Below, one piece after another: positions 9,440 to 18,723 of a DNA stretch of 64,000 nucleotides (positions are counted from its first letter, which is position 1; every line of letters begins with the position of its first letter). Under the pieces are notes generated by a model. It worked only from the letters and a program-made list of their open reading frames with translations. It was not told the origin of the DNA and ran no database searches. Origin of the DNA: JABMPJ01 sp964345005 (GTDB lineage: Bacteria > Verrucomicrobiota > Kiritimatiellia > UBA8416 > JABMPJ01); the NCBI GenBank assembly GCA_964345005.1, contig CAYFPQ010000008.1, positions 7,183 through 71,182 of the forward strand, in the 5' to 3' direction. The position numbers and the translations under genes are program-made.

Positions 9440-12400
9440 CTAGTGAATTACCTGTACGCGCCAGAACCGGTTACTGACATTACTTGGAAGCGATACCCCA
9501 AGCGTTTCGTTCGAGGATCCCGCGGTCAGCGATCCATCGGGCATCCACGTGCCCGTGTCGAGCAGGTCGTCCTTGTGTTCAACCCGGTAGTTGATGTCCG
9601 AGACGCTTCGCCACTCGACCTCCGCACCACTCGGGTTGGTGGCAACGCCGGTGATGGCAAGGAAGTCCGCGATCTCGTCGGGATCGGTTCCGGCAATCAT
9701 CTCCTCGCCGTTGGACACGCCGTCACCGTCCTTGTCGCCGTCCCAGCCATCATCCCCGGAGGCGCTGTTCTTATCGAGCCCGTTCGCCTCCTCGTACTCG
9801 TCCGACATACCGTCGTTATCGTCGTCATCGTCCTGCCAATCGTTCAAGCCATCGCCGTCGTTGTCGCCGGGGCCGGCGTCGGTCTTGTCGATCAGCTTGA
9901 TGTACTGGGCCTGTCCACCCTGCGCCGGGTCCTGGTTCAACAAGACACCGAGACCGCCGGCAATGATGTTGGAACCGAGTTCATCGCCACCGATCCACAA
10001 CTCATTCGTCGGGTTGGTCGAGAGCAGGTCCACAACGTTGTATTCGTGCGTTGGAACGATCCCAAACCAGTTCTTGCCGCCGTAGTCGGCATCCACTTCG
10101 AAGGTGGCGCCCACAACGTTGCTGTAGCCCTCGTCCCAGTAATGGTTGTTCACGAAGGCAAACACCACGTCCTGCGTCGCCGCGCTGACGCCCGGCTCTT
10201 CGTATTTCGCCACGGCAAAGATCTCGTCGGAGTAGCCACCGCTGGTCTTCGACAGGAAGTAGAGCCCCTGGCTCCGCAACGCTTCCGACTGCAGACGTGC
10301 GCGGTTGGCCCGGGCGTAGGCGGCCCGAAGGTCGGCATCGGCGTTGGCCCAGATACTCGTCATGCAGTTGTAGCGTTTGAAGTTGGGAATCGACTTGCCG
10401 AAGTTCAGCTCGTACTTGTCGAAGTTGTGTGTGTCGTCGGGAATCCACGACGACGAGTCACCACAGTGATACGTGTCCGTATCGTTCTGCGCCCCGGCCT
10501 CCTGGCCGTAGAATATCATCGGCAACCCGTCCAGGGCCGCCACTTCAGCATAGGCATAGAAGATCCGCCACGGATCGTGACTGGGAAACACCTCATCATG
10601 GCCTGTCAGGTTGAGCAGGATGGAGGACACGTCATAGGCATTCCGCCGGTCATCCAGTGCGTTCTTGGTGTCGATCGTCTTGGGGGCAAGATTGCCGCTA
10701 GCCGATCCACACCCGTTGGCCGGATACCCAAAGAACTGGTCGCGCCAGTAGAACACCAGGTTCTCGTTGAGCACGTCGAAGTGGCGGCTCGATCGGTAGC
10801 CTACGCCATGGCGCTTGCTCCCATCGATGTCGCGGAATCCGTCGAGTGACTCCGCCATGAAGATGAAGTCCCACTTCCGCTGACGCGTCTTGTTGATGCA
10901 GTACTCCCAGAACTGATTGGGCAGGCCCTGCGCAAAGTCGCAGCGCAGGCCGTCGATTCCCTTGTACGATTCCGCCTTGGGCGTCCCTTCCGGGCAGCCC
11001 GAGCGATCCAGCCAGAAGAGCGGGTAGTACGCGAAGTACTCCCATACCTCCTCGGAGTACATATCGTGACCGAAGAAAGCGTCCCGCTCGGACAGGTACT
11101 CGTGGAAGTGACGGCTCGTGGTCTCCCCGGGCGCACCGCCCTTGACCAGGCAGTCGTACGATCCGAACCAGAACTCGCGCACGTCGGTCCACTTGCCGAA
11201 GTCGATGCGGTCCGGCGCAACGGCAACGTCATTGATCGATGCGCTGACATAGTGCGTAGCATGCTCGCCGGGGCTACCTGCCTTCGCGAACCATTCCGGG
11301 CGATCGAGACGGATCTCCCGCATGGTGTTCGATGCCCACGGGAACAGGTCTGCAGCGCCCTGACCGAAGATAACGTCCGGGGCCGAATGGTTGAACGTGC
11401 CATCCATCATCACGCCGACATCCGCGCCGTCCATGGCATCCACGAAGTCCTGGAACTCCTGCATGGCATCGGCCGCCGTGTTGTCGTCACCCAGCTTCGG
11501 GTTCACACTCCAATAGTCCTTCACGGCATAGGGGCTGCCCGGATCCCACGTCGAACCGGTCTCGGGATCGATGCCCCTGCTGTCCGTCCCAATCGGATGG
11601 ATGGGCTGCAGCCAGAGCATGTTCACACCAAGATTGGTGTAGTAGCCGGTGTTGAGGGCGTCCACCCGATCGGTGTTGTTGCTGTAGAGGTCCTCAAACG
11701 TACTCCGCCCGGCCTCCGTCGGTGCCGTTGCCTCCGCGGTCAAGGGGTTGACCTCGTACATCGTCAGGTCCAGTGCCTTGGTCGGCGACACGATCGCGGC
11801 GAAATCGCGGCGGTTCAGATTGCTGACCAACTCAACACTCGTGGCCGTATCGCCCAGCTCCAGATTGGGATAGAGCCGAACGGTGATCGATTCCGAATCG
11901 CCCGCGAGCTCATCGATGAAGAACCGGCGCAGATCGTAGTTCGCATCGCGCACGTTGCCGCCGACCTCCGACTCCATGTACGGCGCGCCACTGTCGAAAC
12001 GCCCGTCCAGATTGCGATCCTGTATGCTCTCCACGCAAACGGGAAAGAACTCGGGCCTATCCAGGTCGCGAACGTTGGCGCCCACGAAGTCGTCCCACTC
12101 GGCGCCGTACCACTCCGCCGGGCACTGGCCCTGAATATCGGAACCGGCACCTTCCCCATCGCCGTGCGCCACGGCCGCGATGTAGACAACGTCCGGCCGA
12201 TACCCAAACACCTCAACAAGGTTGAACTCGGCTTCGAGCGCCGAACCGCCCGGCCCCATATCGACTCGCCCCAACGTCCCTCCGTTGTTGAGGACGTGGA
12301 ACCCGGTGTCATGCGGATCGGACTCACCCGCCACCCAGGGATCGTTGGCCTTGTCAAACATGACCGTGCCTTGTTTCGCCCATGGCGCGGCTTCGAGATC

Positions 12401-15400
12401 GCCGATATCGTCGGTCACATAGATGAAGTGGTCGTTGGCGCCATCGTGAGCCGACCAGGTCGCCACGTAGAAACAGTCCTCACTCGCGGCGGTGACGATC
12501 TTCATGCCAGTGTTGGCTACCTCGTAATAGGAGCTGTCGAACAGGCCGTCCATCTCGAAGCAGGGATCGTCATTCACACACGCGGTTACCGTTACCACGT
12601 AGTTCGGAGGCCCACCGTTGTTGTCGTAGACCGTACTGCCGCCGGCTTCTGCTTCAAACCATACGTTCAGAGCTGTCGTGTTCGTGTCGATGCCGTGCGT
12701 GTGCTGCCAGGTGCCGCCGTTGTCAGTCATCGTGAACGTACCGTTATAGTTGCCGTTCGTGTTGATACCGATCCGCACGTCGTTAGTGGCGTTCTCAAGC
12801 GGCCCTTCGTTGACCGTGTAGGAGAACGTCACGGTCGACCCGTCACAGTTATCTGGGGACTGCGGTGACCAACTCACCTGCGCCGGAACAGGACCGCTTT
12901 CACAGGTGTTCGGGTGGCTACCCGCATCGTAGATATTGAAGTAAGCGGGGTCATTCTGAAGCAGGTAGCCCTGGATCACCTCACACAGGTTATTGAACCC
13001 ATCTCCGTCCCAGTCCTCGTCGCCATCCCACGTTCCGTTATAGGTCGTGTCATGGTTCATCGGGTTCAAGTAGCTCCACGACTCCCAGCTCTGCGGGATC
13101 ATGTCCCACGCCCCATCGCCACCGCCTCCGTTGTCGCCGGGCCACTGGACGTTCGGCCCCGGGAAGTCACCGGCGGTAAATCCGGGCGCCTCGATCTCGT
13201 CGGGGATGCCATCGCCGTCGGAATCGTAGGCATAGCGCCAGTCGTCTACGTCGTTGGCCTTGTTGAAGAGATTGAAATGAACCGTACGCGAGACCACCTT
13301 TGTGTTCCCGCCATCCACGAGCACCGCCTCCAGAAAATGCGGACCATTGACAAACGCGCCCGTGAAGTGAAGAGGCTGTCCGCCGGAGAGGCACTGTCCG
13401 GTGAAGAAGTTCGTGTAGTTGCCGTTGGTAACGGTCACGTTATCGAGAACGTAACCATCCCACAGCAGTGTCAGCGTACCGCTGCCTACGCTGCCGCTGG
13501 TCTTGAAGAACGGCAGATGAATCGCGGCCCCCTCGCTGTGATTCATCGTGAGCGTCATCCCGCTGGTGTCGTTAACACTGAAGTTGCGCAACAGCGTGGT
13601 GGTGTTGATCACATTCGGCGAAGCTGCGTAGTCATACTCCAGCGCGCGCACTTCGACCGTGTGGTTCGAGGCGCTCTGTCCCTGGATCGTGTACTTCCAG
13701 GCGCCCTTCATGATCTCATGTGCCGGATTCCACGAGCCGCCGTCGATTCTCACTTCGACGTAGCCGGCCGTCTTATCGGTGTTGGCGATTTCTATCGTGC
13801 GGTCACCGTCAATGGTCGCGTTGTTCGTCAGGTTCAGGATGTCGATATCCGGACCGCTCCGGTCGACATAGACGGTCTCGTGGAAGGTCTGGAAGCGATC
13901 GGGTACCCCAGTGCCGCCATTGAACACGCGCGCCTTGACCAGGTGGAGCCCTTCTGGAACACCCGCCAGGTTCACCTTCAGCCGCCAGTGAGCGCCGAGA
14001 ACATTGGTCGCCGCCATGAAACCGCCGCGCACAAAGTCCTTCGTTCCGTGATACGTCACGCCGTCGGCATCGATATCCCAGCCGCCGCCCCACTTGATGT
14101 TCACTTCGTCAACGCCCGGCTCACCCGTAGCGTCGAAGTAGTGCACGTTGATGTTAACGGTGTCGTTCGTCAGGCGCGTTACGTTGCGTAGCGTACCGTC
14201 GCCATCGATCATCCGGCCGTCAGGAACGATCCAGGGCATGGTCGTTGATCCGGAGAAGCGGATCGGATCGCCATCGGCACTCGGGATGCGCGGCGCGTAG
14301 CAGACCCAGCCCTGACCGCCCATGCCAGGAATCGTGAAACCGACCTGGCCGCCACTGACAGTCACATCCGACGGATTATTCCCGGTGTAGTCGTGAAGCA
14401 CGGTGCCATCGGGGAACGCCGTGAAGACCTGACGGTACTGATCCCACCCGCTATCGTTCAACCCCACCATCAGAAGCCCTTCGCCTGTGGTCGGGGTGAA
14501 GTTGCCGCTACCGTCATTGCTGCCGTCCAGATTGGTGAAGCGTTCGAACACGAACGTGTCGCCGTCGGCGTGACGCCCCCACTCCCAATCGCGCGCAAAC
14601 TGGTTGTGAATATAGACGAGGTTCGGCACCACGCCGTGGCTCCAGTCGCCCATGGCGCTCTCGTAGCCAATCTTCAGCCAGTTGCGGGAGCCCTGGTCGG
14701 CCGGGTCGTAGTTGTTGCCGGTGAAGTAGACGATGGGGATACCGATATGGGTCAGGGCGTAGGCATACGCAAGGTCCTTCTTGCCCATGTTGTCTTCGTC
14801 GTGGCTGTGCACGAATGTGACACCTTCGCGCTGTCCGAACGCGGCAAAGCCGTTGAGAGCCGACATGTTGCCACCGTTGAAGGCGGGATACATCATCTGC
14901 TTCAGGAGCGGAAAATCCAGGTAGCGCATCTTGACGCCAAATTCGTTATCCGGCCCGGCACCGCCGTTCCAGTCGCGCCAGTAGCCCACTTCGCTCTTGT
15001 CGTAGACAAACATCTCAGAAAAGACCAGGGCGTCGTCTCGCCGGATATCCCACCAATACATCTCGTCCTGGTCATCCCCGTCAGCGTGCCCGCGGCGTGC
15101 GTCGAAGTTGTGCTGGATCCAGTGGTTAAACCCATAGCCGGGTTCTCCGAAGAACTCGCGCACCACATGCTTGGGTGCGTCAAGGCGCACGCCGTCCCAC
15201 TCCTGCGCGTTTCCAAGCCACTGTATCCAGCGCTCCAGGAACTGCACCGGGTGCTCGCTGGGAAGCGGATCGGGACTGTCGATGCCCGGATACTTCTCGT
15301 ACATGCCCGGATGACGGACATAGTTTCCAGGCGTGACCATGCCGGCACCGCAAGAACCACCCACAGAGAAGCGGTTGTCGAACTCCGTCACGATATCGAT

Positions 15401-15964
15401 CAGGCTGACCAACTCCTGCTGAAAGTTCTGATCGCAGCCGCCATCGTTCGGATCGTAGTCAGTCATGCGCTGCGTGCGTTTGAACCCAAGCGGAAAGGAG
15501 CCATCGTCCCAACCATGGAAGTCGTAGTAGCGCATGCCGGGATAGGTATCGATATGCGGACCGTTACCGGTGTGGTTGAAGACGATGTCCGGGTAGATGC
15601 GAATATCGCAGTTGTGGGCGTTGTCGCTCATGTTCTTGAGCGACCCGCGGGTGCCGTAGCGCGTGGCCAGCGTGCCGCGTTGTGGATGTTCGCCAACGTC
15701 AAAACGGTCGAACAGGTTATAGCCTACATTTCCACCCCCTCCATTAGGAAACACGCCCGCGATGGGGGCTTTGCAGGGGGAAGGATGCCAGATCCCCTCG
15801 AAGCCGATCTCGGCTACCTGGGGCAGGCGTTGATACATCTCATCCCACTCGGTCTCAAACCATTGCACGATGACTTCAGCATCGGCGGACTGAGGGACAA
15901 ACAGGCACAGGGAAAGAGTGAGAAGCAGGATACCGGCAGTACAGAAAGAGTTCCTCACAGTCAT
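9440..15964 (-). CDS. Giant secreted amylase with two GH13 catalytic domains, carbohydrate-binding modules and TSP3 repeats
   Basis: 2174 residues with a signal peptide (cleavage near SADA-E, residue 29). The first GH13 domain has DIVFNHTG (about 127), GVRLDAPKH (about 257), LVFSEMF (about 314) and FVHSHDEDN (about 383). Ig-like domains and an aspartate-rich DSDGDGIPDEIE stretch (about 913) follow, then a CBM25-like module (about 1025-1125). The second GH13 domain has DGTFNHS (about 1518), GIDGLRCDFAQG (about 1668), FMAESLD (about 1702) and LTGHDEVFP (about 1786). The C-terminus has thrombospondin type 3-like calcium repeats rich in DNDGDG (about 2031-2090). AAGGAGA stands directly before the ATG. 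It probably degrades polymeric alpha-glucan outside the cell and heads the minus-strand cluster. The second domain replaces the usual R-x-D context with LRCD but keeps Asp and Glu. Confidence 0.88.
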   Translation of the reverse strand: MTVRNSFCTAGILLLTLSLCLFVPQSADAEVIVQWFETEWDEMYQRLPQVAEIGFEGIWHPSPCKAPIAGVFPNGGGGNVGYNLFDRFDVGEHPQRGTLATRYGTRGSLKNMSDNAHNCDIRIYPDIVFNHTGNGPHIDTYPGMRYYDFHGWDDGSFPLGFKRTQRMTDYDPNDGGCDQNFQQELVSLIDIVTEFDNRFSVGGSCGAGMVTPGNYVRHPGMYEKYPGIDSPDPLPSEHPVQFLERWIQWLGNAQEWDGVRLDAPKHVVREFFGEPGYGFNHWIQHNFDARRGHADGDDQDEMYWWDIRRDDALVFSEMFVYDKSEVGYWRDWNGGAGPDNEFGVKMRYLDFPLLKQMMYPAFNGGNMSALNGFAAFGQREGVTFVHSHDEDNMGKKDLAYAYALTHIGIPIVYFTGNNYDPADQGSRNWLKIGYESAMGDWSHGVVPNLVYIHNQFARDWEWGRHADGDTFVFERFTNLDGSNDGSGNFTPTTGEGLLMVGLNDSGWDQYRQVFTAFPDGTVLHDYTGNNPSDVTVSGGQVGFTIPGMGGQGWVCYAPRIPSADGDPIRFSGSTTMPWIVPDGRMIDGDGTLRNVTRLTNDTVNINVHYFDATGEPGVDEVNIKWGGGWDIDADGVTYHGTKDFVRGGFMAATNVLGAHWRLKVNLAGVPEGLHLVKARVFNGGTGVPDRFQTFHETVYVDRSGPDIDILNLTNNATIDGDRTIEIANTDKTAGYVEVRIDGGSWNPAHEIMKGAWKYTIQGQSASNHTVEVRALEYDYAASPNVINTTTLLRNFSVNDTSGMTLTMNHSEGAAIHLPFFKTSGSVGSGTLTLLWDGYVLDNVTVTNGNYTNFFTGQCLSGGQPLHFTGAFVNGPHFLEAVLVDGGNTKVVSRTVHFNLFNKANDVDDWRYAYDSDGDGIPDEIEAPGFTAGDFPGPNVQWPGDNGGGGDGAWDMIPQSWESWSYLNPMNHDTTYNGTWDGDEDWDGDGFNNLCEVIQGYLLQNDPAYFNIYDAGSHPNTCESGPVPAQVSWSPQSPDNCDGSTVTFSYTVNEGPLENATNDVRIGINTNGNYNGTFTMTDNGGTWQHTHGIDTNTTALNVWFEAEAGGSTVYDNNGGPPNYVVTVTACVNDDPCFEMDGLFDSSYYEVANTGMKIVTAASEDCFYVATWSAHDGANDHFIYVTDDIGDLEAAPWAKQGTVMFDKANDPWVAGESDPHDTGFHVLNNGGTLGRVDMGPGGSALEAEFNLVEVFGYRPDVVYIAAVAHGDGEGAGSDIQGQCPAEWYGAEWDDFVGANVRDLDRPEFFPVCVESIQDRNLDGRFDSGAPYMESEVGGNVRDANYDLRRFFIDELAGDSESITVRLYPNLELGDTATSVELVSNLNRRDFAAIVSPTKALDLTMYEVNPLTAEATAPTEAGRSTFEDLYSNNTDRVDALNTGYYTNLGVNMLWLQPIHPIGTDSRGIDPETGSTWDPGSPYAVKDYWSVNPKLGDDNTAADAMQEFQDFVDAMDGADVGVMMDGTFNHSAPDVIFGQGAADLFPWASNTMREIRLDRPEWFAKAGSPGEHATHYVSASINDVAVAPDRIDFGKWTDVREFWFGSYDCLVKGGAPGETTSRHFHEYLSERDAFFGHDMYSEEVWEYFAYYPLFWLDRSGCPEGTPKAESYKGIDGLRCDFAQGLPNQFWEYCINKTRQRKWDFIFMAESLDGFRDIDGSKRHGVGYRSSRHFDVLNENLVFYWRDQFFGYPANGCGSASGNLAPKTIDTKNALDDRRNAYDVSSILLNLTGHDEVFPSHDPWRIFYAYAEVAALDGLPMIFYGQEAGAQNDTDTYHCGDSSSWIPDDTHNFDKYELNFGKSIPNFKRYNCMTSIWANADADLRAAYARANRARLQSEALRSQGLYFLSKTSGGYSDEIFAVAKYEEPGVSAATQDVVFAFVNNHYWDEGYSNVVGATFEVDADYGGKNWFGIVPTHEYNVVDLLSTNPTNELWIGGDELGSNIIAGGLGVLLNQDPAQGGQAQYIKLIDKTDAGPGDNDGDGLNDWQDDDDDNDGMSDEYEEANGLDKNSASGDDGWDGDKDGDGVSNGEEMIAGTDPDEIADFLAITGVATNPSGAEVEWRSVSDINYRVEHKDDLLDTGTWMPDGSLTAGSSNETLGVSLPSNVSNRFWRVQVIH

Positions 15965-16229
15965 TCTCCTTACATGGATACGACACTACTAACAACGCCG
16001 CCCGCACGGGACGGTCCATGGCGTCGAGGTTTCATCCCGGAGGATCGGGATGAATTGCCTTCTGGATGTCAAAAGCTATTGACTCACAGATGGTAGTTGT
16101 CGTCCTACCGGAAGAGCACAGACCACGCTCCCCGGGACTAAGAAGGAAGGAACAACTGTATGGAAAAGAACAACAATACCGGTCAAAGCCAACTACAATA
16201 TAGCAAAGACCCGACAGATAATGGAAGGA
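15965..16229. other. Intergenic region with a short perfect inverted repeat
   Basis: No gene is visible between the double amylase and the terminator of the preceding outer-membrane protein gene. TCATCCCG (16032-16039) and CGGGATGA (16046-16053) form a perfect 8-base stem with a 6-base loop about 70 bases upstream of the amylase start, which could be an operator or a leader hairpin. I see no convincing -35/-10 pair. Confidence 0.5.
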
Positions 16230-16274
16230 ATAAAAACAAGAAGAAGCCCCCGCCAGGCAAGGCGAGGGCTTCTT
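16230..16274 (-). terminator. Rho-independent terminator of the outer-membrane protein gene
   Basis: On the minus strand a 14-base stem (AAGAAGCCCTCGCC with GGCGGGGGCTTCTT, one mismatch) with a 6-base loop is followed by CTTGTTTTTATT. It lies 20 bases past the stop codon at 16295 and separates this gene from the amylase downstream. Confidence 0.88.
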
Positions 16275-16294
16275 GCTTTACCGAAAACTGAAGA

Positions 16295-17092
16295 TTACAT
16301 CTCGGCCGAGCCGCCACCGAGGCCAACACGGACCCCACCACCGATGAAGGTTTCGTCGACATAATCGCCGGAGATAAAATCAGCACCGGCAAACACACCG
16401 ACTGCGTCCGAAATGTCGTAGATCAGACCAATGCCGACATGAACAAGCGTGTCCGAATCGTCATCCTTCATCTTGGTGAGGGTAGGCGAGTCGGGGAAAA
16501 CCGTCTCCCAGTCGCCGCCATCGGGGATCACAGGCAGGTCCCACAGATCGCTCAGATCACCGCCGTCGATCGGAAGATCAGGGAGGGCGATATCCTTACT
16601 TGTCTTGGCCGTGGCCACACCCATGTACTCGTATTCGTACATGACATAGTGCACGCCTAGACTCAGAAACCAGCCCAGGCCCTCCACCACGTCATCGAGA
16701 CCCCCGCTCGCCACCAGCGCGGCATTGATATCGGTCGAGCTCATGTCGAGACCGCCGACCTCGTCGCTCCAATACCCCACACCGCCACGCACACCCGTTG
16801 CGAAGGGCAGGTCGAACGGGAGCGTCATGATCCCGCCGATGCCCACGCCCAGGCCATCCTCGGGCACGCCAACCGAACCGTAAACAGCATAGGAGTCGTT
16901 TACCTTAACCTGGCCGCGCAGGCCGTATCCGGTAAAATCATCAGCCGTTGTGCCGAAGGCATCGACCGAAACGTTCGGCATGGCCGCAACATTCGCCGTC
17001 GCCGCGGCGGGCATGTCCACCGCCAGCGCCCCCGCGCTCGCCGTGCCGACTACAGCCATGGCAAGCATGCCACAGACAATCAAGGTCCTCAT
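16295..17092 (-). CDS. Exported outer-membrane beta-barrel-like protein
   Basis: 265 residues with a clear signal peptide (MRTLIVCGMLAMAVVGTASA-G). The mature part alternates glycine- and aromatic-rich strands (GYGLRGQVKVNDSYAVYGSVG, then GGIMTLPFDLPFATGVRGGVGYW) in the way of small outer-membrane barrels and ends in a glycine-rich strand. A central acidic loop (DLPIDGGDLSDLWDLP) may be extracellular. AGGGGG lies a few bases before the ATG. It has its own terminator, so it is probably a separate transcription unit from the glucan cluster beside it. Function unknown; a role in glucan binding is only suggested by position. Confidence 0.7.
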   Translation of the reverse strand: MRTLIVCGMLAMAVVGTASAGALAVDMPAAATANVAAMPNVSVDAFGTTADDFTGYGLRGQVKVNDSYAVYGSVGVPEDGLGVGIGGIMTLPFDLPFATGVRGGVGYWSDEVGGLDMSSTDINAALVASGGLDDVVEGLGWFLSLGVHYVMYEYEYMGVATAKTSKDIALPDLPIDGGDLSDLWDLPVIPDGGDWETVFPDSPTLTKMKDDDSDTLVHVGIGLIYDISDAVGVFAGADFISGDYVDETFIGGGVRVGLGGGSAEM

Positions 17093-17394
17093 GGTACCCC
17101 CTTTAGTTGAGTTGAGTGTTACTGCCTCTCAGACCGGTTCTGCGCAAGCGCCTCTCCGATCTAACTTAATGCAGAGCTATCACACATCAACCAAAGCTGC
17201 AAAGGTAAAAAAGGAGGGGGTATGGTGGCGTCTGAGCACACACGGCCCGCTCGGAGAGCGGGCCCTACCCCGCCGTCGGTGAATCTCCACCATGTGCAAG
17301 GTAGGGCGCGCTCTCCGAGCGGGCCGCAGCGATATCGACCGCGCATCGTCAGAATTCGCTTTTCGGTCTCATCGGTCTATCCTAGCCTGCCCGC
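17093..17394. other. Divergent intergenic region holding a REP-like inverted pair
   Basis: Between two divergently read genes. Apart from the inverted repeat pair at 17243-17326 nothing recognisable is present; no clear promoter was found for either gene. Confidence 0.5.
17243..17326. repeat. REP-like inverted pair (GCCCGCTCGGAGAGCGGGC family)
   Basis: A 27-base unit at 17243-17269 and its reverse complement at 17300-17326 differ at one position. Each unit is itself a hairpin: GCCCGCTC, loop GGA, GAGCGGGC, followed by CCTACC. The same unit appears, also as an inverted pair, at 46154-46286. Such paired hairpins are the arrangement of bacterial BIME elements. Confidence 0.85.
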
Positions 17395-18174
17395 ATGAAA
17401 CGACTACTCATCCTCGGGGGAGCACTGCTGTGGACATCTGTAACGGCCGCCCCCGACTCGACCGAACAAACTCTCGTCCAAGAACTGCTCGCTGCACACG
17501 CGGACATCAAGACCATGCGCTGCGATGTCCGTAGGGAAGTCGACGTGGATGGGCAACTCAAAACCTCGCTCAGCCGCGTCTGGTTCGAGCGCCCCAACCG
17601 CCTGCGCGTTGAATCCGTCTCGCCCACGCCGCGCGGGATCGTCGTGGATGGAACCACCATCTTCAAATGGGTCAAGGGACAGGCCCACGGCGTGAAGATC
17701 CGGCTGGACGAAGCGCCCAAGGCCGAGCTGATCCAGGTTCAACGCGTGCCGGCGACCGGGCAGGAGTACCTGCTGCACGTGGAGAACTGCCCCGAAACAC
17801 CACTTCCCTCCAAGCCCGGCTTTCCCATCCGCCGCGGGTATACCCAATCGGCGCCCCTCCCCTACACCGTTGTCTCGATGACCGCCGGGAACCGGCTTGG
17901 CCGTATTGAACTCTTCGCTTCCTCGGCGCAAACCAACCGACTGCTGAAGGTGGACTACAGCGGATGGAAAGAGGTCGCACAGGACATCTGGATTCCCTGC
18001 ACACAGGAAACAACGGGCTACCGGCGCGAGGGTTCAGCCGTCTTCGAAACCCTCCGCGCCAGCAGCATCGTGGTCAACCGCGACATCGCGCCCAGGCACT
18101 TCAATCCCAAGCCATGGGCGAAGAAAGTCAGGTTCGTGAGCCAGGAAGAAATGGCGGAGTTGCTTGAACAATAA
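17395..18174 (+). CDS. LolA-like periplasmic lipoprotein-carrier-fold protein
   Basis: 259 residues with a signal peptide (MKRLLILGGALLWTSVTAA). The mature part has the pattern of the LolA/LolB fold: an amphipathic first helix, then SRVWFERPNRLRVES and later GIVVDGTTIFKW, as in outer-membrane lipoprotein-sorting proteins of about this length. It would act in the periplasm, binding lipid or lipoprotein acyl chains. It is the first gene of a plus-strand envelope gene run. No good ribosome binding site is seen before the ATG, but the signal peptide starts there. Which LolA subfamily it belongs to cannot be decided by eye. Confidence 0.65.
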   Translation: MKRLLILGGALLWTSVTAAPDSTEQTLVQELLAAHADIKTMRCDVRREVDVDGQLKTSLSRVWFERPNRLRVESVSPTPRGIVVDGTTIFKWVKGQAHGVKIRLDEAPKAELIQVQRVPATGQEYLLHVENCPETPLPSKPGFPIRRGYTQSAPLPYTVVSMTAGNRLGRIELFASSAQTNRLLKVDYSGWKEVAQDIWIPCTQETTGYRREGSAVFETLRASSIVVNRDIAPRHFNPKPWAKKVRFVSQEEMAELLEQ

Positions 18175-18246
18175 TTCTTGTTGCACGCCCTATCCGATCT
18201 GGCTAGGCTCAGTGATACTTCTCAAAACGAGAAAGAAAGGACACCC

Positions 18247-18613
18247 ATGAAGAAGGCATTGTTTGTTGCACTGGGAATTGCAGTCGTCCTCGCGACCGCA
18301 CCGATGGCCAGCGCGGAAGGCAGTGGGGCCCAGGGATTCCTGAGCGGATGCTGCTTCGGCCTGCGTGTTGGTGCAGACTACAACGACCAGGGCATCGGCG
18401 ACCGGGACTTCACATCGTGGTTCCTCGTCGGTCTCTGCCTGGGCCCGCGTGCCCAGATGGACTACAAAGACGGCAAGGACTTCCACTGGCGTGAAAATCT
18501 GCCGCGTGATTCCGTACGTGGGCGCTATCTTCGCCATCTGGGATGGTGTCGATATCTCCGGCGGAAAAGGCAGAGCTGATCTCCAGGAAGCCTACGGCGC
18601 CAACTACTACTGA
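18247..18613 (+). pseudogene. Small exported protein with repeated CLGPR-type motif, frameshifted
   Basis: The start at 18247 has GAGAAAGAAAGGA upstream and a signal peptide ending in PMASA. The frame then runs through FLSGCCFGLRVGADYND and LVGLCLGPRAQMDYKDG, two related motifs, to WRE. Past AAAA at 18494-18497 this frame gives a basic nonsense tail ending at 18579, while the +1 frame reads ICRVIPYVGAIFAIWDG and ends QEAYGANYY at 18613, just before a terminator. Removing one A restores a 121-residue protein. The indel may be real or a sequencing error in a homopolymer. The family looks like small glycine/cysteine-motif membrane proteins I associate with PVC bacteria; no function is known to me. 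Confidence 0.65.
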
Positions 18614-18637
18614 TCGTGGTTGGTTGATTGCTCTGAA

Positions 18638-18678
18638 GAGAGGGTTCACCACCCGCGCGGTGGGAGCCCTCTTTTCTT
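18638..18678 (+). terminator. Rho-independent terminator
   Basis: GAGAGGGTTCACCACC pairs with GGTGGGAGCCCTCT around a CGCG loop and is followed by TTTTCTTGT. It lies 25 bases after the restored stop codon at 18613, which supports that stop rather than the one at 18579. Confidence 0.85.
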
Positions 18679-18723
18679 GTGTATCGTTCAGAGCATGACG
18701 CCCGCGGATGTCCAGGACATGAG

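Noticed and set aside
11066..12868. 600-codon plus-strand open frame
   Set aside because: It is antisense to the double amylase gene; its translation is rich in R, V and H without motifs, as expected for a shadow frame in GC-rich DNA.
16068..16073. -35 box TTGACA for the amylase gene
   Set aside because: No acceptable -10 sequence at 16-18 bases spacing.
14393..16096. 567-codon plus-strand open frame
   Set aside because: Antisense to the signal peptide and first GH13 domain of the amylase, which is clearly the real gene.
18178..18579. 133-residue protein with basic C-terminus
   Set aside because: The start lacks a ribosome binding site and the tail after residue 90 is out of frame compared with the protein-like continuation to 18613.
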